Part shown: one piece after another, positions 31,507-32,480 of the stretch | Layout: each line of letters begins with the position of its first letter | How positions within the stretch are numbered: the first letter of the stretch is position 1 | Assembly: GCA_003151895.1 (NCBI GenBank) | Contig: PLYX01000200.1 | Location: forward strand, 1-32,480 | Reading direction: 5' to 3' | Length of the DNA stretch: 32,480 nt | Source: Solirubrobacterales bacterium | Lineage (GTDB): Bacteria; Actinomycetota; Thermoleophilia; Solirubrobacterales; Solirubrobacteraceae | The notes under the pieces: model-generated | Database searches by the model: none | What the model was told of the DNA's origin: nothing | The model's input: the letters and a program-made list of their open reading frames with translations, nothing else | Position numbers and translations under genes: made by a program

Positions 31507-31598
31507 GGAGATGTCAGTTCTTTTTTCTGAAATTTTGCAATAGTCTATACAGATGTAGCTGCTATAGCAAAATTTCAAAAAAGACATTCAACATCTCC
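31507..31598. repeat. 92-bp AT-rich imperfect palindrome
   Basis: Arms 31507-31543 and 31562-31598 (37 bases each) are inverted copies with about 28 of 37 matches, ends GGAGATGT/ACATCTCC, inner perfect block GAAATTTTGC/GCAAAATTTC and an 18-base loop. It is much more AT-rich than the flanks. T-runs lie in the 5' arm and A-runs in the 3' arm, the reverse of an intrinsic terminator. No target-site duplication is evident at the outer ends. Confidence 0.85.
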
Positions 31599-31654
31599 GC
31601 TTCTACCTCGACCCATCCAAAGCAGAGCGGCAACCTCGAGCCTCCAGGGCGCCA

Positions 31655-31984
31655 CTACGCTTCGGCTGGGATAAGCCGGCCCCCGGCGAAGTCCACAGCC
31701 TCGCGCAGGTACCGTGCGAAGGCGGCGTCGATGACGATGCGTGAATCCCATGCCCATGGGTCTGCGGGGGCGGTGTCCATCGCGAGTTGCAGGCACCACG
31801 AGGTGCCGCGGCCGTAGAGCTCGGCGAGCTCCTCGGCGGAGAAGCGTCCACCGAGGCGTTTGCGCAACTCGACGACCAGTGTGTCGGTGATCCGCTGGAG
31901 CAGAGGTGACCGCTCGGGCGCTGCCTGTGAGAGGCGTCGCTCGCCCTGTCTCCACTGCTGGATCGCGTAATCGAGGCCCGACAC
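31655..31984 (-). CDS. Uncharacterised protein in the ftsB operon
   Basis: 109 residues, helical: SGLDYAIQQWRQGERRLSQA, LLQRITDTLVVELRKRLGGR, FSAEELAELYGRGTSWCLQL, WAWDSRIVIDAAFARYLREA. No TM. GTG at 31984 has no good ribosome site and lies 33 bases after the ftsB-like gene. The order eno, ftsB, this protein suggests one transcript. I do not recognise its role; some actinobacteria carry a similar small protein at this place. Confidence 0.65.
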   Translation of the reverse strand: MSGLDYAIQQWRQGERRLSQAAPERSPLLQRITDTLVVELRKRLGGRFSAEELAELYGRGTSWCLQLAMDTAPADPWAWDSRIVIDAAFARYLREAVDFAGGRLIPAEA

Positions 31985-32017
31985 GAGGGGCGAGGCTAGC
32001 AGCGCCGCAGCGGCCCC

Positions 32018-32371
32018 TCAGTTGGACGGGAGATCGCTCACGATGTATGCCTGCTCGCCCGGGCGGATCATGCCGAGACGACGCGCCTCCGCCTGCACGG
32101 TGCCGGGGCTCGCTAGAGCGGCGTGCTGCTGCTGCAGCGTGCGGTTCTGGCGTTCGAGCACGTGAACCTGGGCGCTGTCGCGCTTGGACTCGCCCCACGC
32201 CGAGAACAGGCGGACGCCGGCGCTCAGGTAGAGGTAGACGATCGCCACCATTACGCACAACATCGCGATGCGTCCCAGCCGGTCCCAGCGCACGCGCGGG
32301 GCAGGACGACTCGATACGGGCCGACGACGGGAGCCGGGGGCTCTCGAGGTTGCGGCTGACGCGGCGGGCAT
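32018..32371 (-). CDS. FtsB/DivIC-family septum formation protein
   Basis: 117 residues. A basic Pro/Arg-rich start (1-30), one TM at about 34-56 (IAMLCVMVAIVYLYLSAGVR), then a coiled coil (VHVLERQNRTLQQQHAALAS) and the family end TVQAEARRLGMIRPGEQAYI ('ieeiAReqlgmv.pGE..'). It is a bitopic divisome protein that pairs with FtsL and FtsQ. It lies right after enolase, the standard actinobacterial order. ATG at 32371. Confidence 0.85.
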   Translation of the reverse strand: MPAASAATSRAPGSRRRPVSSRPAPRVRWDRLGRIAMLCVMVAIVYLYLSAGVRLFSAWGESKRDSAQVHVLERQNRTLQQQHAALASPGTVQAEARRLGMIRPGEQAYIVSDLPSN

Positions 32372-32409
32372 ACCGTCGGCATTCGCCTCCGCGCCCCGAC
32401 CTCCTGCAA

Positions 32410-32480
32410 TCAGCTGCGAAAGACCGAGCGCCCGGGAAACTCCGCGTCTGAGCCGAGCTGCTCCTCGATGCGCAGCAGCT
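32410..32480 (-). CDS. eno: Enolase, C-terminal end (partial)
   Basis: Only the last 22 codons lie in the window. On the minus strand they read LLRIEEQLGSDAEFPGRSVF then RS-stop, matching the enolase C-terminus 'LlRIEeeLG..a.ypG...f'. The stop (32410-32412) is 38 bases before the ftsB-like start. Too short to show the frame start. Confidence 0.8.
   Translation of the reverse strand, partial: LLRIEEQLGSDAEFPGRSVFRS

Noticed and set aside
31507..31598. Bidirectional intrinsic terminator
   Set aside because: The T- and A-runs lie inside the arms in the wrong order for a terminator on either strand and the stem is A/T-rich.

Overview
The window is GC-rich throughout, with strongly G/C-biased third codon positions. 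It looks like chromosomal DNA of a high-GC actinobacterium. The right part carries a compact housekeeping set (eno, an ftsB/divIC-type gene, ppx, tRNA-fMet, tRNA-Leu, csrA, a single-zinc-ribbon rhomboid relative, a membrane-tethered ECF sigma factor). That combination fits the Thermoleophilia/Solirubrobacterales best, but this placement is an inference from gene content, not a phylogeny.

Positions 1 to about 22,250 form an accessory region dense in defence and toxin-antitoxin type genes. It ends at the 3' side of an initiator tRNA gene (22280-22353, minus strand). In order: a HicA/HicB pair (13-482); a two-wing HTH protein and a divergent small membrane protein that share a duplicated promoter motif (648-1708); an XRE-ImmA/IrrE regulator-protease facing a four-gene ubiquitin-like conjugation operon (Ubl, E2-like, JAMM protease, E1-like; 1837-5321); a tightly coupled three-gene operon of a portal-like protein, a large four-TM protein and an AbiJ/Abi-C type HEPN protein (5578-10705); two minus-strand helical genes of probable HEPN type (10681-12401); a remnant of an S8-peptidase-like C-terminus; the AbiEi/AbiEii pair with an inverted-repeat operator (12756-14570); a cytoplasmic Hanks kinase overlapping a TIM-barrel/TGT-like zinc protein (14777-16734); a PD-(D/E)XK-like nuclease with an inserted winged helix (16735-17406); a sigma-region-4 type HTH protein (17811-18953); a DUF4238 gene broken by one amber codon (19163-20113); two more helical genes; and about 940 bases with no secure gene.

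Positions 22,280 to 32,480 are core-like: tRNA-fMet, ppx, a TPP enzyme, tRNA-Leu, an ECF sigma factor fused to a zinc-finger/membrane/Pro-Thr-rich tail, a small cluster with an Lrp/AsnC effector domain and a membrane protein, a catalytically degenerate rhomboid, a DUF2090 (IolC-C-like) gene with a +1 frameshift, csrA, an unusual Glu/Ser-rich protein, and the ftsB-eno end of a cell-division/glycolysis operon. Two non-coding oddities lie here: three perfect-length 45-bp tandem repeats each carrying a GC hairpin (30246-30380), and a 92-bp AT-rich palindrome (31507-31598) quite unlike its surroundings.

The strongest candidates for under-described biology are the single-domain Ubl operon with its paired overlapping operators; the portal-like/membrane/HEPN operon; and the kinase plus TGT-like two-gene unit. 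Functions given for these are family-based inferences; no search was run.
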